From Rhizobium sp. BK399 (GTDB taxonomy: Bacteria; Pseudomonadota; Alphaproteobacteria; Rhizobiales; Rhizobiaceae): a stretch of DNA of 64,000 nucleotides. Position 1 is the stretch's first letter; each line of letters opens with the position of its first letter. Position numbers and translations under genes: made by a program. Positions 28,017 to 37,366 of this stretch are shown in pieces. The notes beneath the pieces are model-generated. The model ran no database searches. It was not told where the DNA came from and saw nothing but the letters and a program-made list of their open reading frames with translations. The stretch spans positions 186,001 through 250,000 of the forward strand of contig NZ_JACIAH010000003.1 in assembly GCF_014194695.1 (NCBI RefSeq), written 5' to 3'.

Positions 28017-28934
28017 ATGACAAAATTCAAAGGTGTAATTCCTCCAGTCGTGACGCCGCTCAATGCCGATTTCACGGTCGACTATCCGTCCTACACGCGG
28101 GTTCTGGAGCATCTCATCGAAGGCGGTTGCCACGGTGTTTTCGTGCTCGGCTCGACAAGCGAGGTGATCTTCCACGACGACAAGACGCGCCGCGAGATCA
28201 TCGAGCACTCGGCAAAAGTGGTGAACGGACGCGTGCCTCTGATCGTCGGCGTCATCGATCCGACGACGGATCGCGTCATTCATCATGCGGACGTTGCCAA
28301 GCGTGCCGGGGCCGACGCCGTGGTTGCCACCGCGCCGTTCTATACGGTCACCAGCCAATCCGAGATCCTCGACCATTTCCGCTTTATCCGTGACGCGGTC
28401 GACGTACCGCTCGTCGCCTACGACATTCCGGTCTGCGTCCACGTCAAGCTGCAGCGCCAGACGACGGTGGCCTTGGCGAAGGAAGGCACGATCATCGGCC
28501 TCAAGGATTCCAGTGGCGATGACGGCAACTTCCGCTATGCCCTCCTCGATCTCGCTGATCGGCCGGACGTGTTCCTGATGACCGGTTCGGAGATTGTCGT
28601 CGACAATGCCTTGCTGATGGGCGCGCACGGGGTCGTTCCGGGCATCGCGAATGTCGATCCTCACGGCTATGTGCGCCTTTGGGACGCCGCCCAGCGTGGC
28701 GACTGGGTCGCCGCACGCAAGGAGCAGGAGCGGCTCTGCCGCCTCTTCGAAATCGTCTGGGTTGCCCAGGGCCGCGTTAGCGGCGGCGCCTCCGGCATCG
28801 GTGGCTTCAAGACTGCCATGAAGAGCCTCGGTATCATCGACAGCGCGGTAATGCCGCGCCCGCGCACTGCGCTCAATGAAGCCGAGACAGCCAGGATCAA
28901 CGAGATCCTGCGCGCAACCGGTCTGCTTGGGTGA
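28017..28934 (+). CDS. DapA-family aldolase/dehydratase, first copy
   Basis: A 305-residue TIM-barrel enzyme of the dihydrodipicolinate synthase / N-acetylneuraminate lyase family. The Schiff-base Lys is in GLKDSSGDD at about residue 163, the Tyr in VAYDIPVCV at about 138, and the substrate-gripping GSTSEV replaces the usual GTTGE at about 45. Such enzymes cleave or dehydrate 2-keto acids; this altered motif means it is probably not DapA itself. It lies inside the transporter operon, between the permease and ATPase genes, which ties it to the imported substrate. Confidence 0.9.
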   Translation: MTKFKGVIPPVVTPLNADFTVDYPSYTRVLEHLIEGGCHGVFVLGSTSEVIFHDDKTRREIIEHSAKVVNGRVPLIVGVIDPTTDRVIHHADVAKRAGADAVVATAPFYTVTSQSEILDHFRFIRDAVDVPLVAYDIPVCVHVKLQRQTTVALAKEGTIIGLKDSSGDDGNFRYALLDLADRPDVFLMTGSEIVVDNALLMGAHGVVPGIANVDPHGYVRLWDAAQRGDWVAARKEQERLCRLFEIVWVAQGRVSGGASGIGGFKTAMKSLGIIDSAVMPRPRTALNEAETARINEILRATGLLG

Positions 28935-29953
28935 CCAATATGCAGTCAGCCGAACCGATCCTCGCCATTCAGGGCCTCAAGACCATCTTCCGCATTCGCG
29001 GAGGCGATGTCACGGCAGTCAACGATGTCGACCTGACCGTCGGCGCGGGGGAGACCGTGGCCCTGGTGGGAGAATCCGGTTCGGGCAAATCGGTGACCAG
29101 CCTTTCCGTCATGCGCCTTCTGACCCGCAACATTGGATCGATCGCGGCAGGCAGCATTCGGCTTCGCCGAAAGGACGGATCCCGATGCAATCTGGTTTCG
29201 CTAACGGAAGACGAGATGCGCGACATTCGCGGCGACGACATCGGCATGGTGTTTCAGGAGCCGATGTCCAGCCTCAACCCCGTCTATACGATTGGCGACC
29301 AGATCTCCGAGCCAATTCGCATTCATCGCGGAGCAAGCCGGAAAGCGGCAATGGCCACTGCCATTTCGCTGCTGGAAAACGTCGGGATTCCAGATGCCAA
29401 GCGCCGGGCCCGTCAGTATCCGCACGAGCTGTCCGGCGGCATGCGCCAACGTGCGACGATCGCCATGGCGCTTGCCTGCGACCCGACCTTGCTGATTGCG
29501 GATGAGCCGACAACCGCACTCGACGTGACGATCCAGGCGCAGATCCTCGACCTGCTGCTGAAGCTTCAGCGCGAGCGCGGAATGGCAATGCTGTTCGTCA
29601 CCCACAATCTCGGCGTCGTCGCCCAGATCGCCCATCGCGTCGCCGTTATGTACACCGGCCGCATCGTCGAGGAAGGCCCGGTCAACGAGGTCTTCAGCAA
29701 TCCAAAACACCCCTACACGAAGGGCCTTCTCGCCTCGATGCCGCGGCTTGGCGATGCAACACGGATGAAACAATCAGGGGAAAAACTCGCAGCCATTCCG
29801 GGCGTCGTTCCGAGCCTGATGAACATGCCTTCTGGCTGCACCTTCGCACCGCGTTGCCAATTTGCGATCGAGGCCTGTCGCAACGCGGTGCCGGCGCTTG
29901 AAGCCGTTGGACCGCTTCATAAGAGCCGATGCATTCGGTGGCGGGAGATTTAG
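28931..29953 (+). CDS. ABC importer ATPase (DppD-type)
   Basis: A 340-residue ATPase. Walker [10 protein letters not shown], signature [15 protein letters not shown] and Walker [13 protein letters not shown] are intact. The C-terminal oligopeptide extension carries Cys residues ([20 protein letters not shown]) that hold an iron-sulfur cluster in related DppD proteins. Start is a GTG at 28931 overlapping the previous stop; an ATG three codons later is an alternative. Confidence 0.94.
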   Translation: MTNMQSAEPILAIQGLKTIFRIRGGDVTAVNDVDLTVGAGETVALVGESGSGKSVTSLSVMRLLTRNIGSIAAGSIRLRRKDGSRCNLVSLTEDEMRDIRGDDIGMVFQEPMSSLNPVYTIGDQISEPIRIHRGASRKAAMATAISLLENVGIPDAKRRARQYPHELSGGMRQRATIAMALACDPTLLIADEPTTALDVTIQAQILDLLLKLQRERGMAMLFVTHNLGVVAQIAHRVAVMYTGRIVEEGPVNEVFSNPKHPYTKGLLASMPRLGDATRMKQSGEKLAAIPGVVPSLMNMPSGCTFAPRCQFAIEACRNAVPALEAVGPLHKSRCIRWREI

Positions 29954-30922
29954 ATGACCGAGCCTTTGCTTTCTGTTCGCGACCTGTCGAAAAGCTACAC
30001 TTCCCACGGCACGCAACTGACAATCCTGAAGGACATTTCCTTCGAGATCGGTAAGGGCGAAGTCGTTGGGCTGGTTGGCGAATCCGGCAGCGGCAAAACG
30101 ACAATCGGCCGCTCGGTCCTTCGCCTGGTCGAGCCGTCATCAGGCAACGTGCATTTTGATGGCGTCGATCTGACGGGGCTTTCATCCACGGCGATGCGAC
30201 GCATGCGTCCGCGGATGCAGTATATCTTCCAGGACCCCTTTGCCAGCCTCTCGCCGCGCATGACCATCGGCGAGATCCTGACCGAAGGCCTGAAAATTCA
30301 GCGCATCGGAACCCGCCGGGAACGGCTCGAACGCGCCCGTGTGGCGCTTGAGCAGGTCGATTTGCCGGCAGAAGCGATCAATCGCTACGCGCACGAGTTC
30401 TCAGGCGGGCAGCGTCAGCGCATCGGCATTGCGCGCGCGCTGACACTGGCCCCGGAACTGATTGTCGCCGACGAGCCGGTGTCGGCGCTCGATGTCTCCA
30501 TCCAGGCACAAGTCATAAACCTGCTGCGCGATCTGCAGCAGCGGCTTGGGCTGACCATGCTGTTCATCTCACACGACCTTGCGGTCGTGGAGTATATCTG
30601 TGACCGTGTGATCGTCCTCTATCTCGGCCGTATCATGGAAATTGCGGCGAGCCGCGATCTTTACGCCCGGCCACAGCATCCATATACGCGCGCGCTACTG
30701 TCCGCCATCCCCTCCACCGATGTCGGTGCCAAACGCCAGCGTCAGGTGCTGAAGGGTGAAATCCCGAGCCCCGCGAATCCGCCGAGCGGCTGCGTTTTCC
30801 GCACCCGCTGTCCGCATTCCATCGAAGCTTGCAGCCAGGCCGTTCCTGAGCTGCGGGAAGTCGCGCCGGGGCACCTCAAGGCGTGCATTCGCGACGATAT
30901 ACCTTTGGGAGCCATGCCTTGA
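29954..30922 (+). CDS. ABC importer ATPase (DppF-type)
   Basis: A 322-residue ATPase that pairs with the DppD-type subunit. Walker A GESGSGKTT, signature FSGGQRQRIGIARAL and Walker B IVADEPVSALD are intact, and the C-terminal Cys motif (GCVFRTRCPHSIEACSQAVP) is present. It begins directly after the DppD stop. The next gene overlaps its stop. Confidence 0.94.
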   Translation: MTEPLLSVRDLSKSYTSHGTQLTILKDISFEIGKGEVVGLVGESGSGKTTIGRSVLRLVEPSSGNVHFDGVDLTGLSSTAMRRMRPRMQYIFQDPFASLSPRMTIGEILTEGLKIQRIGTRRERLERARVALEQVDLPAEAINRYAHEFSGGQRQRIGIARALTLAPELIVADEPVSALDVSIQAQVINLLRDLQQRLGLTMLFISHDLAVVEYICDRVIVLYLGRIMEIAASRDLYARPQHPYTRALLSAIPSTDVGAKRQRQVLKGEIPSPANPPSGCVFRTRCPHSIEACSQAVPELREVAPGHLKACIRDDIPLGAMP

Positions 30923-31851
30923 CGACGCAGAGACGACATTCAATCGCCGGCAATTGGGCGAGCCTTCTTCTCCCGATCGTGGAGGACGACGCGATCGATT
31001 TCGCTGCCCTCGGCGAAGAGATCGACATCCTGATCAAAGCCGGGGTCGATGGCATCTATTCGAACGGTACAGCCGGCGAGTTTCACAATCAGACGGACGT
31101 CGAGTTCGAGCGGATCCAGGTTATCCTCGCGGAGCGTTGCACGAGTGCCGGCATGCCATTCGTGATCGGCGCATGCCAGCCGGATCCGCACATCGCTCTG
31201 TTACGCGTTGCCCGCGCATCCGCGCTGAAGCCGCTGGCGATCCAGCTCATTCTGCCGGACTGGTGGCCGGTCACCGATCTTGAGGCAATCGATTTCCTGA
31301 GGCGCGCGACGGACCGCGCCGAGGGGACCCCCTTGATCCTCTACAATCCGCCACATGCCAAGCGGGTTCTCACGCCGCGGGAGCTTGCCGCCGTCTGTGG
31401 CCCATCGCCTGCCGTCGTCGGTATCAAGCTCGCCGATGGCGACGCCGATTGGTATGCCGCTGCCCGCGAATACCTTGCCGAGTTCGCGCTCTTTGTGCCT
31501 GGCCATCATCTCGCGACCGGCATGAGCCACGGCGTTGCCGCAGGTGCCTTTTCCAACGTGGCCTGCCTCAGCCCGCAAGGCGCCCAGTGGTGGACAGATT
31601 TGATGGCGGAAGACATCGAAGCCGCGCTAGCAATCGAGAAACGCATTTGCGCGTTCATGGATAACCACATCGTTCCATTCCGCCAAGCGCAAGGCTACTC
31701 GAATGCCGCCCTCGACAAGTTGCTGTGCGCGATCGGAGGCTGGGGGCCGGTTGGACCGAAGCTCCGATGGCCATACCGCTCTATCGATCAAGCCGAAGCT
31801 GAGCGTCTAAGACAGATCGCGCGAGCGGAACTGCCCGAACTCTTCGATTGA
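30919..31851 (+). CDS. DapA-family aldolase/dehydratase, second copy
   Basis: A 310-residue TIM-barrel protein of the same superfamily as the gene at 28017 but clearly divergent. SNGTAGEF near residue 45 is closer to the classic GTTGE, LILYNPPHAKRV gives the Tyr, and VVGIKLADGDADW carries the Schiff-base Lys. I place the start at a TTG at 30919 overlapping the DppF stop, with GGGAG 7 bases upstream; an ATG at 30883 is possible. Two different lyases in one operon suggest either two steps or two stereoisomers of one substrate. Confidence 0.88.
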   Translation: MTTQRRHSIAGNWASLLLPIVEDDAIDFAALGEEIDILIKAGVDGIYSNGTAGEFHNQTDVEFERIQVILAERCTSAGMPFVIGACQPDPHIALLRVARASALKPLAIQLILPDWWPVTDLEAIDFLRRATDRAEGTPLILYNPPHAKRVLTPRELAAVCGPSPAVVGIKLADGDADWYAAAREYLAEFALFVPGHHLATGMSHGVAAGAFSNVACLSPQGAQWWTDLMAEDIEAALAIEKRICAFMDNHIVPFRQAQGYSNAALDKLLCAIGGWGPVGPKLRWPYRSIDQAEAERLRQIARAELPELFD

Positions 31852-31868
31852 GCGGAGCCGGGTCACGC

Positions 31869-34277
31869 TCAAACCACGTCGATCTTGAAATCGGCATCTT
31901 CCCACCGCTGGGTGTTCGTCCAGAAGATTGTGAACAGAATTGTGCCTGGACTCAGCCCCTCCGTCGGCAGGTCGCAGACATAGGTGCCAAAACCCGTATC
32001 GTGGACATGACTGTCGATAACGGTTGCCCAACCGTCGGTAGACCAATGCACGAGGGCCTGTTCGGGCAGTTCGATCCGCAGTTTGCGGCCGGCAGCCATA
32101 CGGGTGCGCTTGGCGTTTAGGCGCCATGCGAATGGCGGACGACCGAGCTTTGCTGCGACATACCGGGCAAAGGTTTGAGGCGGCATATCGAAGACGACGC
32201 CATCGCGGATCGAGCGCAGGAGCTTGATATGTTCCGCGTGAGCCCAGACCAAGGGCATGGCGCTGCCGGACGGACGACCGAGAAAGAGCTCGCGCTCCGG
32301 CACGTCGTCGCTATCCCATATCTGCTCCGGCAGCAGTCCGCCATCGCTTGCCGAGGCTTCCAACGCTGCCAAGAGGCGTTGCGCCTCATCGCGTCGTCCA
32401 GCGGCAAGTTCGTAATGGGCGCGCTCGCCGGTCAAAAGCGGCCAAAGCCTCCCGACACCGCGGCCAGCGAACGGGGCACCACCAACGCGCTCCCCGTAGC
32501 CGTCGTCGTTGTACCGGTACCAGTAGGATCCGGTTGGCAGGTCACGTCGCAACTCGGCATCGATCGCCGCGATCGTGCCTAGGATGCGTGGGTCGTCGGC
32601 GGCGCGAAGTCCGAACCGCACCAACGCAAGCGCGTCCGGGCTAATAAGAAGGTCTGCTTCGAGCACGGCCTCGCCATCGTCGCGATTGCGGATCGGGATG
32701 AAGTCCCGGCCGAGCGACGAGACGTCTTCCGCGGCGGTGGCAATGCGAACGTAGTAGCCGTCGATGCCAAGCCGGCGCGACAACCCCGTATCGCTGGCAT
32801 AGGTCCACTCCTCGATGCACTCGTTCCAACCATCCGCCACTTCCCGCAGATATTGCGCTTGAGGCAACCGTCCGGCCGCTTCCATCGCATCGGCCGCCGC
32901 GAGCAACCCCGCGATCTCGACGGCCAGCGTAAAGGGCGAGTAGCCAGCATCCTCTTCCCAGCGATCCTGCTGGGTGGCGGGACCGTTGGTGACGATGTAG
33001 GCCGCAGCAGCCTCGATCATCGCCACGTATCGGCCTGTCTCCGACAAACCGATCACGCCGGCGCGAAGAAGCATGTCGTAAAGCAGGATCGGAAAGGCCG
33101 TCTCGTCCATCTGGATGCCGTTCCAATACGGCCGGCCGTCGAGCCAGGCATTCTGCACCCAATGGCCATCTGCCTCCTGGATCGCCGAGAGATAGTCGAG
33201 CACCGACCGCGCGTCGGCTTTGGCGCCTGCGGCAAGCAGCCCTCCCGCGGTTTCCACCAGATCGCGTGTCCAGACCAGATGATACCCGCCGAGATCGTCG
33301 TCGCTCTTGTTGAAGCCCCAGGGGATGGAAAGGCTCGCGATAATGGCGCCGGAGGCATCGTCGCGGTGGCTGGCGAGCACGCTGGTGCTGACCCGGTAAC
33401 GGTTCAACTGGTTGGGATCATGAGGCTCGTCCAACGCAAGCAGGCCGGCCTGCCACTCCCGCCATCCGCTCTGATAGTACCTCAGTGCCGGCTCGATACC
33501 CTGTTCCAGGCTGAGGACGGCACGGAAAGCAGCCTCCTCCGGCTCCGCGCCGAAACCGATGGCGACCAATATCCGCCCTTGGCCCGCCTGCAGGTCGAGC
33601 GTCCCCGATAGCGCAACATTACCGGACACGGCACAGCGATACTCCTCCTTCAGCCCTTCGCCCCGCGACAACGTCTGCCAGCCATCCGAAAAACCGACAT
33701 ACCCGGCCGAACGCGCAAGCCAAGGCACCGAAGCGGCAACCGCAAGCGCTCGGCCAGAACCCTCGGCAAAAAGCATCGGCCTGCCCTTGAAATCGGAGCA
33801 CCAGGCGGTGTTGTCGGCGCCGCCGTTGACGAGATGCGGCGCCACGAGGGCGTGCAGTTGGTAATCGGAGAGGCCGCCGATCAACGCCTCGAAGCGTAAC
33901 TCTTGCAGCACCACCTCGCGCTCAGGATCAGTAAGGATCGTTTTGGTGATGCGATAACGGCCATCGCGGGCGGTGTTGATAAGGCGGAAGGCCGGGACGC
34001 CATCCTCGATTGCCTGCACCCGATGATCGGCATCACGCTTCTCTTCTGAGAAGTAACCATCGCCTGTCACGATGAAGCCGAAATCGCGGACACAGGCCAT
34101 ATCCAGCCGTGGCGCATAGATCTCGTTGAGGATACCGTGGCTTGCCGTGAACCAAACGGGACTTGCCGGGCCGACGGCGGTGCCGACCGCGCTCTTGTCA
34201 CTTGAGGTCCAGCGCGGCTCGATCCCGGGAGCGCCGGGTGGGTCGATGGAACCGGGAGGCAAGCTCGGAAAGGTCAA
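31869..34277 (-). CDS. Glycoside hydrolase family 15 glucoamylase-like
   Basis: An 802-residue enzyme. It has an N-terminal beta-sandwich domain of about 270 residues and a GH15 (alpha/alpha)6 barrel, as in bacterial glucoamylases and glucodextranases. Candidate acid and base are the Glu in WNGIQMDETAFPI and the Glu in GGLLPEQIWDSDD, with substrate-binding HLVWTRDLVETAGG. No signal peptide is seen, so it should act inside the cell on maltodextrin, glycogen-like or trehalose-like substrates. The start is a TTG at 34277 with a strong GGAGG upstream. It is divergent from a glucokinase-like gene. Confidence 0.9.
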   Translation of the reverse strand: MTFPSLPPGSIDPPGAPGIEPRWTSSDKSAVGTAVGPASPVWFTASHGILNEIYAPRLDMACVRDFGFIVTGDGYFSEEKRDADHRVQAIEDGVPAFRLINTARDGRYRITKTILTDPEREVVLQELRFEALIGGLSDYQLHALVAPHLVNGGADNTAWCSDFKGRPMLFAEGSGRALAVAASVPWLARSAGYVGFSDGWQTLSRGEGLKEEYRCAVSGNVALSGTLDLQAGQGRILVAIGFGAEPEEAAFRAVLSLEQGIEPALRYYQSGWREWQAGLLALDEPHDPNQLNRYRVSTSVLASHRDDASGAIIASLSIPWGFNKSDDDLGGYHLVWTRDLVETAGGLLAAGAKADARSVLDYLSAIQEADGHWVQNAWLDGRPYWNGIQMDETAFPILLYDMLLRAGVIGLSETGRYVAMIEAAAAYIVTNGPATQQDRWEEDAGYSPFTLAVEIAGLLAAADAMEAAGRLPQAQYLREVADGWNECIEEWTYASDTGLSRRLGIDGYYVRIATAAEDVSSLGRDFIPIRNRDDGEAVLEADLLISPDALALVRFGLRAADDPRILGTIAAIDAELRRDLPTGSYWYRYNDDGYGERVGGAPFAGRGVGRLWPLLTGERAHYELAAGRRDEAQRLLAALEASASDGGLLPEQIWDSDDVPERELFLGRPSGSAMPLVWAHAEHIKLLRSIRDGVVFDMPPQTFARYVAAKLGRPPFAWRLNAKRTRMAAGRKLRIELPEQALVHWSTDGWATVIDSHVHDTGFGTYVCDLPTEGLSPGTILFTIFWTNTQRWEDADFKIDVV

Positions 34278-34441
34278 GTGATGATCCTCCGCTTAGTGTG
34301 CGCTCTTTTCAGTGAGCCATCCTGGCGTTTAAATCAAGCGACACCGCATTTTCGCCCGGCGCTTGACAGAAGCTGCCGATCTTGCCCCGATACGTGGTGC
34401 GGCAGGGATGAGAGCATAGGCCGGCAGAGGAGCGCAAAGAT

Positions 34442-35170
34442 ATGGCAGACACCGTCAACACATCTGCAGCCGAACGGAAGCGCGAGCACGCCAAAGCGCC
34501 GGCCGGCCGCACTGTGCTTGCCGTCGATATCGGCGGATCGCACGTGAAAGCCGAACTCAGCAGCGGCAGCGAGCGACGCGCGGTCGATTCCGGTGATCAG
34601 ATGACCGCGACCAAGATGGTAGGTGCGCTACGCGATCTTACCCACGACTGGCACTACGACGTTGTCACGATGGGTTACCCCGGTCCCGTCGCCGCCAATC
34701 GTGCCGCGGCCGATCCCTTCAACCTCGGGCCGGGATGGAAGGATTTCGATTTCGAAGCCGCCCTCGGCCGGCCGGTCCGAATGGTCAACGACGCTTTGAT
34801 GCAGGCAATCGGCAGCTATGAAAACGGCCGGATGCTCTTCCTTGGCTTGGGCACCGGCTTGGGCTCAGCCATCATCGCCGAGAATGTCTGCATGCCCCTG
34901 GAACTGGCGCACATGCCCTACCGCAAGGCGACCTTCGAAGACTATGTTGGCGAGCGAGGACTGAAGCGTCGAGGCAAGAGCAAGTGGCGGAAATCGGTCG
35001 TTGATGTCGTTGATTGCCTAAGCGCGGCGCTGCTGCCTGACTACATCGTCATCGGCGGCGGCAATGTCGATCGGCTCAAGGAACTGCCGCCGAAGTGCCG
35101 GCGCGGCAACAACGACAACGCCTTCCGTGGCGGCTTCCGGGTTTGGCTGGATGACAGCCTGCGAATTTGA
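34442..35170 (+). CDS. ROK-family glucokinase-like protein
   Basis: A 242-residue sugar kinase of the ROK/polyphosphate glucokinase group. The phosphate-binding motif LAVDIGGSHVKAEL is at about residues 27-40, the catalytic Asp is in RMVNDALMQAIGSY, and LGLGTGLGSAI follows. It lacks the usual CxCGxxGC zinc motif of ROK proteins and ends early, so the lid region is unusual. It could phosphorylate glucose released by the divergent GH15 enzyme, using ATP or polyphosphate. The 164-base intergenic region holds a TTGACA at 34364. Confidence 0.82.
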   Translation: MADTVNTSAAERKREHAKAPAGRTVLAVDIGGSHVKAELSSGSERRAVDSGDQMTATKMVGALRDLTHDWHYDVVTMGYPGPVAANRAAADPFNLGPGWKDFDFEAALGRPVRMVNDALMQAIGSYENGRMLFLGLGTGLGSAIIAENVCMPLELAHMPYRKATFEDYVGERGLKRRGKSKWRKSVVDVVDCLSAALLPDYIVIGGGNVDRLKELPPKCRRGNNDNAFRGGFRVWLDDSLRI

Positions 35171-35213
35171 GCCAGGGGCTTCGAGCGACCGGGCGAGCAA
35201 GGCCTCTCGCCGC

Positions 35214-36170
35214 TCAATTGGGTGGCGCGCCTCGCCGGTTGCGCCGCGTCTCCCGCAGTGTCGATCCGAAGTGACCACTGAAGGCCCTGGAGAGCGATGC
35301 AGCCGAGGCAAAGCCGCTACGCGCGGCGATCTCGTGCGCGGCGAGCGACGTTTCCTCGGCAAGGCTGCGTGCGACGTCGAGCCGGATGCTTTGATAGTAG
35401 TGGCCGGGGGCCATCCCGAACTCTCGCTGAAAGAGCCGGGCCAGCGTACGCGGAGACGTCGCGGTCGCATCCGAGATCGCGTCGAGGCTGAGCGGGCTTT
35501 CGACATGCGCGCGCATGCAGGCGACGGCTTTTAGAAGCTGCGGAACGCGCGTTGCCAAGGAAAGGCTGCGCGCCCCCCGCTCCTCAGGAGCCCGCAATCG
35601 GGCATCGTAAACGAACATGTTGGAAACATCGAAGGCGAGCGCTCCACCGCCATGATCACCAATTAGCTTGAGCATGAGATCGACCACTGTTGTGGCGCCG
35701 CCGGCGGTGATCCGGTTTCGGTCGATGACGAACCGGTCCGACGTCACCTCAACATCAAGATGGATCTCGGCGAATTGCGAAAGATCCTGCCAGTGTATCG
35801 TCGCTCGGTAACCGCTCAGAAGACCTGCCTGCGCGAGCAGCCAGGCGCCGCAGTCGAGCCCACCAACGATGCCGATAGACCTGCTCAGACGCTGCAGCCG
35901 CTTCAAGATCGAGCTCTGCGCGTGTTCGCGTGCGCCGTAGCCCGCAACGATGAACAGGATGTCGAGATCAAGGGCGGTCTCGATCTCGCCGTCACACCGC
36001 ATGAGGAGACCGCTCGAGCTGCGGACATCCATTCCCTCGGACGACAGCAACCGCCACGCAAACGTATTAGGGCCCGCATAGTCGCGGGCCGCGCGCAGCG
36101 GCTCGATCGCGCTGGCCAACACCATATTGGAAAAACCGTCGAAGATCAGAAAGCCACAGCTCAAACCCAT
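35214..36170 (-). CDS. GlxA-family AraC regulator of carnitine genes
   Basis: A 318-residue regulator with an N-terminal DJ-1/PfpI-like domain (residues 1-180, with GGLDCGAWLLAQAGLLSGYR) and a C-terminal AraC double helix-turn-helix of about 225-310 (SPRTLARLFQREFGMAPGHY, then AARSGFASAASLSRAFSGHF). Regulators of this type control carnitine and betaine breakdown in proteobacteria (CdhR, GbdR). It is divergent from the carnitine operon, and a TTGGCA-N5-TGCCAA palindrome lies between them. Confidence 0.92.
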   Translation of the reverse strand: MGLSCGFLIFDGFSNMVLASAIEPLRAARDYAGPNTFAWRLLSSEGMDVRSSSGLLMRCDGEIETALDLDILFIVAGYGAREHAQSSILKRLQRLSRSIGIVGGLDCGAWLLAQAGLLSGYRATIHWQDLSQFAEIHLDVEVTSDRFVIDRNRITAGGATTVVDLMLKLIGDHGGGALAFDVSNMFVYDARLRAPEERGARSLSLATRVPQLLKAVACMRAHVESPLSLDAISDATATSPRTLARLFQREFGMAPGHYYQSIRLDVARSLAEETSLAAHEIAARSGFASAASLSRAFSGHFGSTLRETRRNRRGAPPN

Positions 36171-36192
36171 TCTGTCAATTCCTGCAAACTCT

Positions 36193-36209
36193 TTGGCAGT
36201 TTATGCCAA
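36193..36209. promoter_or_regulatory. Candidate operator of carnitine operon
   Basis: TTGGCA at 36193-36198 and TGCCAA at 36204-36209 form a perfect 6-bp inverted repeat with a 5-base spacer. It lies 22 bases before the leftward AraC start and 54 bases before the rightward first gene, a good position for control of both. Binding by the adjacent regulator is inferred. Confidence 0.5.
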
Positions 36210-36263
36210 TAAGCGCAGGGCGGCAATTCGTATAGTGGCCTCATCGAGTTAGGAGGCCGCACC

Positions 36264-37157
36264 GTGAATTGGGACGTATTCATTACCTGCGCAGTCACCG
36301 GTTCAGGCGGCACCGTCAGCAAGAGCGACAGGGTCCCGGTAACTCCCAAGCAAATTGCCGAGGCTAGCATCGAGGCCGCAAAGGCTGGTGCGGCTGTCGC
36401 TCACATTCACGTGCGCAACCCTGAAACGGGTGCGCCTTCGCGGGATCCCGCTCTCTACCGCGAAGTCGTCGCGCGGGTGCGGGATTCCGGAGTCGACGTC
36501 GTCCTCAACCTGACAGCCGGCATGGGCGGCGATCTGGTACTCGGTTCCGCGGAACAGCCGCTGCCATTCAATCCGAAGCAAACGGATATGGTCGGCGCGA
36601 CCGAGCGGCTTATCCATGTCGAGGAACTGTTGCCGGAAATTTGCACGCTGGACTGCGGCACGATGAACTTTGCCGAGGCCGATTATGTGATGACCAATAC
36701 GCCAGGCATGCTGCGGGCAATGGCAGCCCGCATCCAAGCGGCTGGCGTCAAACCGGAAATCGAGGTCTTCGACACCGGCCATCTCGTGCTTGCGAAGCAG
36801 CTGGTCAAGGAAGGGCTGATCGACGATCCAGTGATGATCCAGCTCTGCATGGGCATCCCTTACGGCGCGCCTGACGATCCCGGCACGCTGATGGCCTTGG
36901 TCAACAATGTTCCGGCGGGCTGGACCTACTCGGCATTTTCCATCGGCCGAAATCAATTGCCCTACGTTGCGATGGCGGCACTCGCGGGTGGAAATGTCAG
37001 AGTCGGCTTGGAGGACAATCTCTTTCTTTCAAAGGGTGTCCTAGCCTCCAACGGTCAGCTGGTGGAGCGTGCCGTTTCGATCCTTTCGGCAATGAACGTT
37101 AACGTTCTGAGACCCCAGGATGTGCGAGAGAAATTGAAACTGAAGAAGCGTTGGTAG
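36264..37157 (+). CDS. Beta-keto acid cleavage enzyme (dehydrocarnitine cleavage)
   Basis: A 297-residue enzyme of the BKACE family (formerly DUF849), zinc-dependent TIM barrels that condense a beta-keto acid with acetyl-CoA and release acetoacetate and a new CoA ester. Zinc-binding His residues are in [18 protein letters not shown], with further family motifs [18 protein letters not shown] and EVFDTGHL. Next to a carnitine dehydrogenase it should convert 3-dehydrocarnitine to betainyl-CoA plus acetoacetate. The start is a GTG with AGGAGG 7 bases upstream. Confidence 0.9.
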   Translation: MNWDVFITCAVTGSGGTVSKSDRVPVTPKQIAEASIEAAKAGAAVAHIHVRNPETGAPSRDPALYREVVARVRDSGVDVVLNLTAGMGGDLVLGSAEQPLPFNPKQTDMVGATERLIHVEELLPEICTLDCGTMNFAEADYVMTNTPGMLRAMAARIQAAGVKPEIEVFDTGHLVLAKQLVKEGLIDDPVMIQLCMGIPYGAPDDPGTLMALVNNVPAGWTYSAFSIGRNQLPYVAMAALAGGNVRVGLEDNLFLSKGVLASNGQLVERAVSILSAMNVNVLRPQDVREKLKLKKRW

Positions 37158-37366
37158 GAATGAGGCAGGACCGATCGATTTGACTGAAGCGGGCAGGACA
37201 GCGGAGAATTTTGGCTGCGGCTTACGGTGCCGCCGGCCGGAACTCGGCTATGCGATTGCCTTGCCGCGACCTGTATCCCCTTTCCATCTGCTTCGATCCA
37301 GACAAGGAGGTGCGTGACCAGCAGCCTGTCAATCGATGAATGAGAAAGCAAAAAAGGGGAACAACA

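Noticed and set aside
28017..28934. True dihydrodipicolinate synthase (lysine biosynthesis)
   Set aside because: The GTTGE motif is changed to GSTSEV and the gene lies inside an importer operon, so a catabolic lyase is more likely.
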